Part shown: piece after piece, positions 1 through 6,944 of the stretch
How the letters are laid out: every line of letters starts with the position of its first letter
Numbering within the stretch: the stretch's first letter is position 1
DNA from: CAZWVR01 sp964637235
Lineage (GTDB): Bacteria > Bacteroidota > Bacteroidia > Bacteroidales > S143-33
Length of the DNA: 14,463 nucleotides
Assembly (NCBI GenBank): GCA_964637235.1
Contig: CAZWVR010000064.1
Location: 1 to 14,463, forward strand
Reading direction: 5' to 3'
Made by a program: the position numbers and the translations under genes
The notes under the pieces: generated by a model
Databases searched by the model: none
The model's input: only the letters and a program-made list of their open reading frames with translations
Told to the model about the DNA's origin: nothing

Positions 1-2
1 AG

Positions 3-101
3 AAACTCAAAGAGTCTCAGCTCAGTAGAATTATGCAATTTCGTTTAAAGTGCTTACTTTCGCCTTCTAAAAGGTTTAAAAAGTGGATTTTTATTTTATA
101 A
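3..101 (+). CDS. Possible C-terminal fragment of an upstream gene
   Basis: An open frame enters from the left edge and ends at a TAA at 99-101, giving about 32 residues that finish in a basic and aromatic tail (SKRFKKWIFIL). No start is visible, so this could be the end of a gene lying mainly outside the window. It is on the same strand as the following membrane glycosyltransferase and ends 54 bases before it, which would fit a shared transcript. The piece is too short to assign a family, and chance openness over 99 bases is quite possible. Confidence 0.35.
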   Translation, partial: KLKESQLSRIMQFRLKCLLSPSKRFKKWIFIL

Positions 102-155
102 TTGTAATTTATGTAATTTCGGTTTTGTAAATATATCTTTATAAAAAAGCATACT

Positions 156-1568
156 ATGAATAGACGTTTAGAGATTTTACTAGTTATTGTTATTGCTGTT
201 ATATTTCTTATTCTTAGTTCACCACAACTATTTTCCAGAGGTATGTTTTTAGACGGTTTAATATATGCTACAATAGCAAAAAATTTAGCAAATGGATTTT
301 TTGATATATGGCATTTAAGTTTTAGCCCTACGTTAATGAGAAATTTTTATGGACATCCTCCTTTACAAATGTGGTTAGAAGCCCTATTGTTTAAAATATT
401 TGGCGATAGCATTTATATTGAGCGTCTTTATTCATTATTAACTTTTTTTATTACAGGATTCTTAATCTGTAAATTATGGAGATTGTTAGTCATAAAAAAA
501 TATAAAAATTACTGTTTTTTGCCTTTATTTTTTTGGGCTATTATGCCTTTGAATATATGGGCAGTTGCTAATAATATTCTTGAAAATACAATGCAAATTT
601 TTATTCTCTTAGCTGTGATATATTTTTATAAATCCACTCAGAACAGATTTATATTTAATAGTTTCATAGCAAGTTTTTTTATCTTTTTAGCAGTAATGAC
701 AAAGGGAGTGGCTGGTTTATTTGTTTTATCTTTACCTCTACTTTTTTTTATTTTAATTAAAAATTATTCGTTTAAAAAATTTCTGATACAAGAGTTAATA
801 GCTTTTAGCCTTTTATTCATACTTTTTGCTGTTATGTTTTTATTTTTTCCTGATAGTAAACATTATTTTAGTGAATATATCAGGCAACAAGTTATAAACT
901 CATTTAAAATACGTTTTCATAGTAGATTTTTCATTTTATTTCAATTTGTAAATCAATATTTGTTGGGTTTAGGTTTAGTATTTATTTTTTTGATTATTTC
1001 AAAAATAAAAAAACGACAGATTATAATTAGTCAAAAGCATATTCAAGAAATTTTTATTTTATTTGGTTTAACTCTATCAGGAAGTTTACCATTTATGATA
1101 AGTTTAAAACAAAGTAATTTTTATTTGCTTCCTATTCTGCCCTTTATAAGCATTATATTTGGGTTGTTTTTTTCGGAGAATATAAATATAGAAAACTTGT
1201 TAAATAACAAGAAAATTTATCATTTTACGAAATTATTGTTAATGTTTTTGACTATTATAGTTTTTTTTATGATTTATTTTTATGTCGGGCGCATAGGGAG
1301 GGATAAGACAGAGATACATGATGCTTTAATTATTTGCGAGCTTGTTCCTGAGAATTCACTTATAGAAGTAGAAAATATAAATATTACAGGAGGTTATTCA
1401 TTCATAGCGTATTTAGCTCGTTATAAACATATAGGATTATTAGTAAACAAAAATCAAATACACAGTTCTGAGTATTTTTTAAGCAAAAAAGGGAAACCTC
1501 TAAAAGACAGTGCCTATTATAAACTGGATTTACCTTTGGAGAAGTTTTGTTTATATAAACATAAATAA
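156..1568 (+). CDS. Membrane glycosyltransferase, GT39/ArnT-PMT-like
   Basis: A 470-residue, very hydrophobic protein with roughly ten membrane segments. It resembles the PMT_2/ArnT family, which moves sugars from a polyprenyl-phosphate carrier to lipid or protein acceptors on the outer face of the inner membrane. Visible family features are the first large outer loop after helix 1 with the acidic site FLDGLIYATIAKNLANG (Asp33), the HPPLQMW motif at 67-73 and the MTKGVAGL motif at 181-188. A short soluble tail follows the last helix from about residue 380. The length is usual for the smaller bacterial members. The ATG at 156 is the first good start; no clear ribosome binding site is seen. A long hairpin follows 11 bases after the stop. 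Donor and acceptor cannot be told from sequence; the family call is firm, the exact role is not. Confidence 0.85.
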   Translation: MNRRLEILLVIVIAVIFLILSSPQLFSRGMFLDGLIYATIAKNLANGFFDIWHLSFSPTLMRNFYGHPPLQMWLEALLFKIFGDSIYIERLYSLLTFFITGFLICKLWRLLVIKKYKNYCFLPLFFWAIMPLNIWAVANNILENTMQIFILLAVIYFYKSTQNRFIFNSFIASFFIFLAVMTKGVAGLFVLSLPLLFFILIKNYSFKKFLIQELIAFSLLFILFAVMFLFFPDSKHYFSEYIRQQVINSFKIRFHSRFFILFQFVNQYLLGLGLVFIFLIISKIKKRQIIISQKHIQEIFILFGLTLSGSLPFMISLKQSNFYLLPILPFISIIFGLFFSENINIENLLNNKKIYHFTKLLLMFLTIIVFFMIYFYVGRIGRDKTEIHDALIICELVPENSLIEVENINITGGYSFIAYLARYKHIGLLVNKNQIHSSEYFLSKKGKPLKDSAYYKLDLPLEKFCLYKHK

Positions 1569-1579
1569 TTGCAAACTAC

Positions 1580-1652
1580 AAAGGGGCTGTTTATTAAGAA
1601 CTTCCTAAGTTGGGTAAATATATAGAGATGGAAGTTCTTGAACAGCCCCTTT
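1580..1652. terminator. Long hairpin, likely bidirectional terminator
   Basis: The arms AAAGGGGCTGTT (1580-1591) and AACAGCCCCTTT (1641-1652) are perfect complements. An inner stem pairs AAGAACTTCC (1596-1605) with GGAAGTTCTT (1630-1639), separated from the outer stem by a small bulge. It lies between the ends of two convergent genes (the glycosyltransferase on + and the DUF2795-type gene on -), the place expected for a two-way terminator. The T-run after the stem is short (TTT then AAAA), so an origin as a dispersed repeat is also possible. Confidence 0.7.
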
Positions 1653-1658
1653 AAAATC

Positions 1659-1699
1659 TGCCGAGTATTAGGCTCGGCACAACCGAGAGTTCCCGGTTG
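1659..1699. repeat. Two adjacent small GC-rich hairpins
   Basis: TGCCGAG (1659-1665) pairs with CTCGGCA (1673-1679), and CAACCG (1680-1685) pairs with CGGTTG (1694-1699). The CTCGG of the first stem (1673-1677) could instead pair with CCGAG at 1683-1687, so the two hairpins compete with a third one. They lie in the 3' flank of the DUF2795-type gene on the - strand, between it and the long hairpin. The GC content is well above the surroundings. They may be a 3' UTR structure or part of a dispersed intergenic repeat. Confidence 0.45.
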
Positions 1700-1725
1700 A
1701 AATACTGATGAAAAGATAAAATCAA

Positions 1726-1947
1726 TTAGTATTCATCTTCATTAAATAGGAAGTCTTCCTTGCTTGGATAATCCGGCCAAAGGTCTTCAATGCTTTCAAA
1801 GACTTCGTTTTCGTCTTCGATTTCTTGTAAGTTTTCAATGACTTCCAGAGGAGCCCCTGTTCTGATGGCGTAATCGATGAGTTCTTCTTTTGTAGCAGGC
1901 CAAGGGGCATCTTCAAGTTTAGAAGCCAGTTCCAAAGTCCAATACAT
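1726..1947 (-). CDS. Small acidic DUF2795-type protein
   Basis: A 73-residue acidic protein starting MYWTLELASKLEDAPWPATK, followed by a central LIDYAIRTGAPLEVIENLQ segment and ending FLFNEDEY. This closely matches, from memory, a short conserved Bacteroidota protein carrying the DUF2795 domain, whose function is unknown. DUF2795 proteins elsewhere are small helical proteins. The reading frame stays open upstream to an ATG at 1998, but the ATG at 1945-1947 gives the usual family N-terminus and the added 17 residues look like translated leader, so 1947 is chosen. The gene stands alone between two + strand genes; a clear TAnnTTTG promoter was not found in the 180 bases upstream. Several hairpins follow its stop. 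No enzyme motif or signal peptide is seen. Confidence 0.85.
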   Translation of the reverse strand: MYWTLELASKLEDAPWPATKEELIDYAIRTGAPLEVIENLQEIEDENEVFESIEDLWPDYPSKEDFLFNEDEY

Positions 1948-2038
1948 AGCTTGTTTTTTTGGATTGGCGAATATATAAAAAAAGTCTGAAAAATGCAAAT
2001 TTTTTTATTTATTTGTAAGTTCAAAAGTTAATAGTTTT

Positions 2039-2128
2039 ATGAGCGAATACAAGCCGACTACAAGCCGTAGCCCGACCCGAACGAGCTGCCCAGCAGCGAG
2101 TGAGGGACGCTCCAAAAATAATAATAAA
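2039..2128. repeat. GC-rich non-coding island, repeat-like
   Basis: About 75 bases (2041-2113) of high GC sit in an intergenic region that is otherwise mostly A and T. Inside are an 11-base tandem unit (TACAAGCCG at 2048-2056 and again at 2059-2067), a small GCTG/CAGC hairpin near 2085-2097, and the short ends GAGCG (2041-2045) and CGCTC (2108-2112), which are inverted. The segment can be translated in frame with the following secreted hydrolase, but the result would put a Ser/Thr/Pro/Arg stretch ahead of a good signal peptide. It is more likely a dispersed intergenic element. Confidence 0.45.
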
Positions 2129-3673
2129 ATGCAAAGAATAATTATTTTGCTTCTAATATTCGTTGTTATTCAGCAGAGTCATGCACAACCCCTGAGGGAA
2201 CTTAGAGGGGTTTGGATTTCTACTGTTAAGATGTTGGATTATCCTTCTAAGCGCAATCTTACATCTGAACAGCTAAAACAAGAATTTATAAGCATTGTAG
2301 ATACTTGCCAAGCTCTCGGAATGAATGCCATATTTTTTCAGATAAGACCGGCTGCTGATGCTTTTTTTCAATCTCCTTATGAACCTTGGAGTGAATGGCT
2401 GACAGGTAAGCAGGGACGCCCTCCCAAGCCTTATTTTGATCCATTAAAATTTATGATTGACGAAACGCATAAAAGAAATATGAGATTTTATGCATGGATA
2501 AATCCTTTTCGTGCCATTGCAACAATAGATTTTGCTGATGTCAGTCCTAAGCATATAACAAAAAGAAAGCCTCAGTGGTTTTTCGACTATGGCAAGCACA
2601 GATATTTTAATCCGGGAATACCAGAAGTAAGAAATTATTTAACTAAGATCATAATAGATGTTGTGAAACGTTATGATGTTGATGCAATAGTATTTGACGA
2701 TTATTTCTATCCTTATCCTGAAAGAGATAATAACGGTAAAATTATCCCTATACCAGACAATGAGACTTTTCGAAAATATGGTAAAGGATTTTCAAATATT
2801 AAAGACTGGCGGAGAAATAATATCAATCTATTCATAGAACAAGTTAGCAAAGCAATAAAAAATACTAAACCTTGGGTTATTTTTGGTATAAGTCCACCAG
2901 CTGTATGGCGTAATAAATCAAGAGATACAGCGGGAAGTGCAACTCGCGGACTTGCAGCTTATGATTGGCTATATGCAGATCCACTTACATGGCTTAAAAA
3001 TGGCTGGATAGACTTTGTTTCACCCCAGCTTTATTATTATATAGGTCATAAATACGCAGATTATAAAACACTGCTGGATTGGTGGAAAAAGCATACTTAT
3101 GGTAGAAATATGTATATAAGTTTAAACGTTTATAACTTAGAAGTATCCAAAGATAAACATTGGAGAAATCCTGAGGAATTGCCTACCGAAATTAAAATGG
3201 CTCGTCAAGTACCACAGGTAAAAGGCTTTATTTTTTATAGATTCAAACCTTTAAATGACAATCCTCTTGGGATAAAAGATAGTTTAAGAAGTCACTATTT
3301 TAGCCAATGGGCATTTTATCCACGACTTCCGTATATAGATAGCATACCTCCTGAGCCTCCTTCTTACATTGGAAAATATAGAATAGGCAAAGAGATAACA
3401 GTTTATTGGGAACCCAAAGATACAAGTCTTTCGCCTATGGATACCATAGCGTTTTATGTTGTGTATAGATTTAAAGGAAGAAAACCGGGGAAAATTGGGT
3501 CTCGGGATAATATTTATCTAATTACACGTGAACCAGAATTTACTGTAAGCCGTAAACATAAATTTCAATTGTTTGGGAAAACTTATACTTTTGTAATCAC
3601 AGCATTTGATAGATTTCATAATGAAAGTAAACCAACAAAACCAATACGTATAAAATTTTCAAAAAATGAGTAA
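2129..3673 (+). CDS. Secreted GHL10/DUF187 glycoside-hydrolase-like protein
   Basis: A 514-residue exported protein. Residues 1-19 form a signal peptide (hydrophobic run, likely cut after QSHA). Residues about 22-400 match the GHL10 (DUF187, YngK-like) TIM-barrel family related to glycoside hydrolases: LRGVWISTV near 25-33, GMNAIFFQIRPAADAF at 64-79, MRFYAWINPFRA at 118-129, DAIVFDDYFYPYP at 185-197 with candidate catalytic acids Asp190/Asp191, FGISPPAVWRN at 252-262 and WIDFVSPQLYYY at 293-304. The C-terminal part (about 410-510) looks like a fibronectin type III fold. Members are thought to act on cell-wall or other polysaccharides, but the substrate here is unknown. The frame is open further upstream to 2039; the ATG at 2129 is preferred because it begins the signal peptide directly. 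Its stop overlaps the Nudix gene start by 8 nt. Confidence 0.9.
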   Translation: MQRIIILLLIFVVIQQSHAQPLRELRGVWISTVKMLDYPSKRNLTSEQLKQEFISIVDTCQALGMNAIFFQIRPAADAFFQSPYEPWSEWLTGKQGRPPKPYFDPLKFMIDETHKRNMRFYAWINPFRAIATIDFADVSPKHITKRKPQWFFDYGKHRYFNPGIPEVRNYLTKIIIDVVKRYDVDAIVFDDYFYPYPERDNNGKIIPIPDNETFRKYGKGFSNIKDWRRNNINLFIEQVSKAIKNTKPWVIFGISPPAVWRNKSRDTAGSATRGLAAYDWLYADPLTWLKNGWIDFVSPQLYYYIGHKYADYKTLLDWWKKHTYGRNMYISLNVYNLEVSKDKHWRNPEELPTEIKMARQVPQVKGFIFYRFKPLNDNPLGIKDSLRSHYFSQWAFYPRLPYIDSIPPEPPSYIGKYRIGKEITVYWEPKDTSLSPMDTIAFYVVYRFKGRKPGKIGSRDNIYLITREPEFTVSRKHKFQLFGKTYTFVITAFDRFHNESKPTKPIRIKFSKNE

Positions 3674-4211
3674 ATATTGCTATAAATACCCACGACCTGC
3701 TTTGACCACTGATATTATTATTTTTGCACCAGATACTAATAATAATTTGCATGTATTACTAATAGAAAGGAAGCATGAGCCTTATGCAAATACTTGGGCA
3801 CTACCGGGAGGCTTTGTAGATATGGACGAAACCGTGGAAGAATGTGCTAAAAGAGAATTATATGAAGAAACGGGTGTTAAAGATATACTCTTAGAGCAAC
3901 TTATTGTAATGTCAGACCCTAAAAGAGATCCTCGGGGACGCACAGTTTCGGTTGTTTTCTGGCATTTAGCTTCGCATTTTTTATTATTAAAAGCTAATGA
4001 CGACGCCAAAAATGCAGCTTGGTTTCCAATTGGAAATTTACCTCCATTAGCTTTTGACCATAAAGAAATTCTTTTAATAGCTTTTAAAAAATTGTTATCA
4101 ATACTTGAACATAATCCACTTTCAGTAAATTTTATATCGCCTGAACTTAATATTTCAAGCCTAAAAGCTTTCATAAAAGAATTGAAAAATGTGTTTTATA
4201 AAAATATTTGA
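3666..4211 (+). CDS. Nudix hydrolase, NrtR-like but shortened
   Basis: A 181-residue Nudix protein. The Nudix box is complete: Gly49, Glu55, Arg63-Glu64, Glu67-Glu68 and Gly70, which bind the metal and the diphosphate of a nucleoside-diphosphate-X substrate. The N-terminus (YPRPALTTDIIIF) and the segment SDPKRDPRGRTVSVVFWH resemble the ADP-ribose-type and NrtR-like subgroup often seen in Bacteroidota. Those proteins usually continue into a winged-helix DNA-binding domain after the phrase corresponding to SVNFISPELNISSLKAF (153-169). Here the protein ends about 12 residues later, so only the first helix of that domain could be present. It starts inside the end of the hydrolase gene (shared ATGAGTAA at 3666-3673), suggesting coupled translation. 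The exact substrate is not known. Confidence 0.9.
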   Translation: MSKYCYKYPRPALTTDIIIFAPDTNNNLHVLLIERKHEPYANTWALPGGFVDMDETVEECAKRELYEETGVKDILLEQLIVMSDPKRDPRGRTVSVVFWHLASHFLLLKANDDAKNAAWFPIGNLPPLAFDHKEILLIAFKKLLSILEHNPLSVNFISPELNISSLKAFIKELKNVFYKNI

Positions 4212-4221
4212 TTTATTTTTG
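4191..4221 (+). promoter_or_regulatory. Candidate Bacteroidota promoter for porV
   Basis: TATTTTTG at 4214-4221 matches the TAnnTTTG -7 element of the phylum. The upstream -33 site is weak: only GTG at 4191-4193, 20 bases away, stands in for the usual TTG. It starts right after the Nudix stop and lies 30 bases before the porV ATG. Confidence 0.5.
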
Positions 4222-4251
4222 CGTTATGAACAAAACTAAAAAATAAAAGCA

Positions 4252-5391
4252 ATGAAACGTTTTTTTCTATTTATGACAATCCTAATTTACGGTTTTAACA
4301 TTTTCGGGCAAGATTCTACAAATAGAGCAATAATTACAGCAGTACCCTTTCTAACAATAACACCAAGTGCCAGAGCCGGAGCAATGGGAGAAACAGGAGT
4401 AGCAACTGATGCAGATCCTTCGGCGATGCATTTTAATACGTCAAAGTTGGCTTTTGCTAAAAACAAATTTTCCTTTGAACTCTCCTATACCCCATGGTTA
4501 AAAGCTATTGCTAATGATATAAATTTGAGCTATCTCGGGGCTTATTACAAAGTTAATGATATGCAAGCTTTTACTTTCTCACTAACATATTTTTCAATAG
4601 GAGAAATAATTTTTACAAATGACGTAGGCGAGGAATATACTGCATATAAACCTAATGAATTTGCTTTTTCTGGCGGTTATGCAATGAAACTTACAGATAA
4701 TTTATCCGGTTCTATATCTTTAAAATTTATATACTCTAATCTTACAGGTGGTATAAGCGCAGCAGGAGTAGAGACGCACCCAGGTATCGCTTTTGCTGGT
4801 GATTTAGGTTTTTTCTATACAAAACAAATCTCTGACAAATATAGATTAAATGCCGGTCTTTCTTTTAGAAACTTAGGTTCTAAAATCTCCTATTCAGTTG
4901 GTTCAGAAGCCAGTTTTATACCCGCTGAAATGAAACTCGGAACAACTCATATATTCACATTTGACGAGTATAATACATTGAATTTCAGCATTGATGCAAC
5001 AAAATTATTAGTTCCAACACCTCCTATTTACGATGGTATGGGAGTAGGACCTGATCATATTGTAAAAGGTAAGGATCCTAATGTTTCTGTTCCGATGGGT
5101 ATTATACAATCTTTCTATGATGCACCTTATGGAGCAAAAGAAGAATGGCACGAAATTACTTGGGGATTTGGAGCTGAATATTGGTATGCAAATAAATTCG
5201 CCCTACGTGCAGGCTATTTCTATGAACATCCTACAAAGGGTGGTCGTATATATTACACAGCTGGCCTGGGTCTTAAATTAAATATTTACAGAATTGACTT
5301 TTCTTATATCATCCCGACTAATAAAGCAGGTGGATATCGCAATCCTTTATCTTCTACAATGCGATTTACTATTGGCTTTGATTTTAAATAA
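4252..5391 (+). CDS. porV: Type IX secretion outer-membrane protein PorV
   Basis: A 379-residue beta-barrel protein of the PorV (LptO) family. In the type IX secretion system PorV works at the outer membrane, collecting cargo from the translocon and handing it to the PorU sortase complex. A signal peptide covers residues 1-19 (cut near NIFG). The family N-terminus is clear: AVPFLTITPSARAGAMGETG at 30-49, then SYTPWLKAIANDINLSYL at 78-95 and KPNEFAFSGGYAMKL at 133-147. The rest alternates short amphipathic strands and ends in aromatic residues (RFTIGFDFK), as barrel proteins do. The length is typical. porU is not seen on either side. It appears to be transcribed alone, with a promoter 30 bases upstream and a terminator just after the stop. 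Confidence 0.93.
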   Translation: MKRFFLFMTILIYGFNIFGQDSTNRAIITAVPFLTITPSARAGAMGETGVATDADPSAMHFNTSKLAFAKNKFSFELSYTPWLKAIANDINLSYLGAYYKVNDMQAFTFSLTYFSIGEIIFTNDVGEEYTAYKPNEFAFSGGYAMKLTDNLSGSISLKFIYSNLTGGISAAGVETHPGIAFAGDLGFFYTKQISDKYRLNAGLSFRNLGSKISYSVGSEASFIPAEMKLGTTHIFTFDEYNTLNFSIDATKLLVPTPPIYDGMGVGPDHIVKGKDPNVSVPMGIIQSFYDAPYGAKEEWHEITWGFGAEYWYANKFALRAGYFYEHPTKGGRIYYTAGLGLKLNIYRIDFSYIIPTNKAGGYRNPLSSTMRFTIGFDFK

Positions 5392-5403
5392 TTGACATAA
5401 ATG

Positions 5404-5458
5404 ATGGGGCTGTCTAATGTCATAACTTATAACTTCTGGATAGCCCCATTATTTTTTT
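5404..5458 (+). terminator. Rho-independent terminator after porV
   Basis: ATGGGGCT (5404-5411) pairs with AGCCCCAT (5442-5449), and the stem can extend inward with G-T pairs (GTCTA at 5412-5416 against TGGAT at 5437-5441). A T-rich run (TTATTTTTTTA) follows. It lies between the convergent ends of porV and aroA, so it may also stop transcripts of the - strand operon. Confidence 0.75.
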
Positions 5459-5492
5459 ACTAGTTTAATCTTGGTAAAATATTCTTCCTTCT

Positions 5493-6728
5493 TTAAAATA
5501 TAGCTACCTTAAAAAATTCATTCCAAAACTGAGGATATGATTTTTCAATGCACTGAGAATCGTCTATTATGATATCTTTTAATATTGCAAACTGACTGAA
5601 AGCCATTGCAATACGATGATCCGAAGCTGTGTATATTTTATTATATGAAGTAGAAGAATGTTTACAATCTGAATATAGCACTCCCCTACTGATTTCTATA
5701 ATTTTATAACCTAAATTTTTTAAGTTTTCTCTAAGAAGTTTTATTCTATCAGACTCTTTAATATGTAGATTTTCTAAGCCACTAATTTCAAAGGGGATAC
5801 CGAGTAAACATAAATTTACTATAATTGATAATGAAATATCCGGAGTATCATTAAAATTATAGCGAATGAATTTAGGTTTACTCGATGGGATATTTTTTAT
5901 TTCTATACCTTTTGACAACATTTGCGAATGCACATTTAAAAGATGATAAAATTCTATCAAAAACTCGTCTCCTTGTATATTATCAGTGGATAATTCTTGT
6001 AATATTAAGCTTGAATGAGGAAAGAGAGCAACTAAGGCATACCAATAGGAAGCAGAAGTCCAATCTGAGGACACTTTATAGTTTCCAGTAATAGTATGTT
6101 TTTGAGGCGGTATATGAATTCTATTATTATTGAAAATTAAAAATCGGAAACCGAGTTGCTTCATTAATTTATAAGTCATTTTAATATACGGGAAAGAAGA
6201 AATGGCTTTAATTTTAATATCCAGACCATATTTCATTGAAGGGGCTATCATCATAAGAGCAGAAACATACTGACTACTCATTGAAGCATCAATGGAGAGT
6301 TCCCCACCATAGAGAGTTGTACCTATAATGCGTATTGGCAAGAAGCCCTTTTGATTAAGATATGAAATCTCTGCTCCTAATGCTTGGAGAGCATCTACAA
6401 GAGGCTTAATAGGCCTCATTAGCATATACTTATTTCCTGTAAGTATATATTCGCCTTTACGTGTAGCAAGTAAGGCAGTTAGAAATCTAACAGCAGTACC
6501 TGCATTTTTCAAATTTAAGGTCAAGGGAGTAGAAGCATTATTTTTTATTCTATGTAAAGCTTCTGAAAGAATAACAGTATCCTCAGCTTTTGATAAATTA
6601 CTGATAGTAAAGTTATTACCATATAAAAAATCCAATATCAATAGTCTGTTTGAGATGCTTTTCGATGCAGGCAATTGAACATTTGCCTTTCTTATACTAT
6701 GCAAACGAGGAATAATAAGTTCATTCAT
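5493..6728 (-). CDS. aroA: 3-phosphoshikimate 1-carboxyvinyltransferase (EPSP synthase)
   Basis: A 411-residue cytoplasmic enzyme that joins phosphoenolpyruvate to shikimate 3-phosphate, the sixth step of the shikimate route to chorismate. Landmarks: LPASKSISNR at 19-28 with the substrate-binding lysine, the NAGTAVRF loop at 75-82, RPIKPLVDAL at 105-114, SSQYVSALMM at 151-160, the catalytic region TPDISLSI at 295-302 (Asp297 as likely general base), HIKESDRIKLL at 322-332 and SDHRIAMAF at 369-377. The tail KSYPQFW keeps the conserved lysine. The sequence is somewhat divergent and slightly short for the family (usually about 425), with no broken motif. It starts inside the end of the regulator gene (shared ATGAATGA at 6721-6728) and is the last gene of the operon, ending before the terminator shared with porV. 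Confidence 0.95.
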   Translation of the reverse strand: MNELIIPRLHSIRKANVQLPASKSISNRLLILDFLYGNNFTISNLSKAEDTVILSEALHRIKNNASTPLTLNLKNAGTAVRFLTALLATRKGEYILTGNKYMLMRPIKPLVDALQALGAEISYLNQKGFLPIRIIGTTLYGGELSIDASMSSQYVSALMMIAPSMKYGLDIKIKAISSFPYIKMTYKLMKQLGFRFLIFNNNRIHIPPQKHTITGNYKVSSDWTSASYWYALVALFPHSSLILQELSTDNIQGDEFLIEFYHLLNVHSQMLSKGIEIKNIPSSKPKFIRYNFNDTPDISLSIIVNLCLLGIPFEISGLENLHIKESDRIKLLRENLKNLGYKIIEISRGVLYSDCKHSSTSYNKIYTASDHRIAMAFSQFAILKDIIIDDSQCIEKSYPQFWNEFFKVAIF

Positions 6729-6930
6729 TGATTGTGAAAATATCTTCTACCTGCATTCCCAGTGAGCGAGCAATTTTCATAGAAACAATTATTGACGGAT
6801 TTGAACCATTACTTTCAATTTTTTGTAATTCTTTAACAGAAATATTAACCTTTGCAGCTAAATCCTCTAAGGAAATGTTTTTTTCGGTTCTAATACGTTT
6901 CAGATTATTTTTTAATTTAACATTTTTCAT
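6721..6930 (-). CDS. Small XRE/Cro-CI family helix-turn-helix regulator
   Basis: A 69-residue DNA-binding protein consisting of little more than one Cro/CI-type helix-turn-helix domain. The pattern LKRIRTEKNISLEDLAAKVN at 10-29, followed by ISVKELQKIESNGSNPSI and the closing helix ARSLGMQVEDIF, is typical of the family; the recognition helix is around 31-40. There is no effector or dimerisation domain. It lies between trpS (14 bases upstream) and aroA (8-nt overlap), so its translation is probably coupled to aroA. Compact regulators like this are common in phages and toxin-antitoxin loci, but no toxin partner is next to it. What it binds is unknown; control of its own operon is one guess. Confidence 0.88.
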   Translation of the reverse strand: MKNVKLKNNLKRIRTEKNISLEDLAAKVNISVKELQKIESNGSNPSIIVSMKIARSLGMQVEDIFTINE

Positions 6931-6944
6931 ATCTTTTGTTTTTA

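Noticed and set aside
1722..2024. A 100-codon - strand frame overlapping the DUF2795-type gene
   Set aside because: It is another frame over the same bases; the 73-residue product in the neighbouring frame has the recognisable conserved sequence.
2039..2128. An N-terminal extension of the secreted hydrolase starting at 2039
   Set aside because: It would place a low-complexity polar stretch before a well-formed signal peptide; the ATG at 2129 fits better.
3782..4174. A 130-codon - strand frame opposite the Nudix gene
   Set aside because: It is fully antisense to a gene with an intact Nudix box and shows no recognisable features.
6721..6930. The small XRE regulator as the antitoxin of the HepT-like protein
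   Set aside because: The two genes are separated by trpS and the CvpA-like gene, and HepT proteins pair with MNT nucleotidyltransferases rather than XRE proteins.
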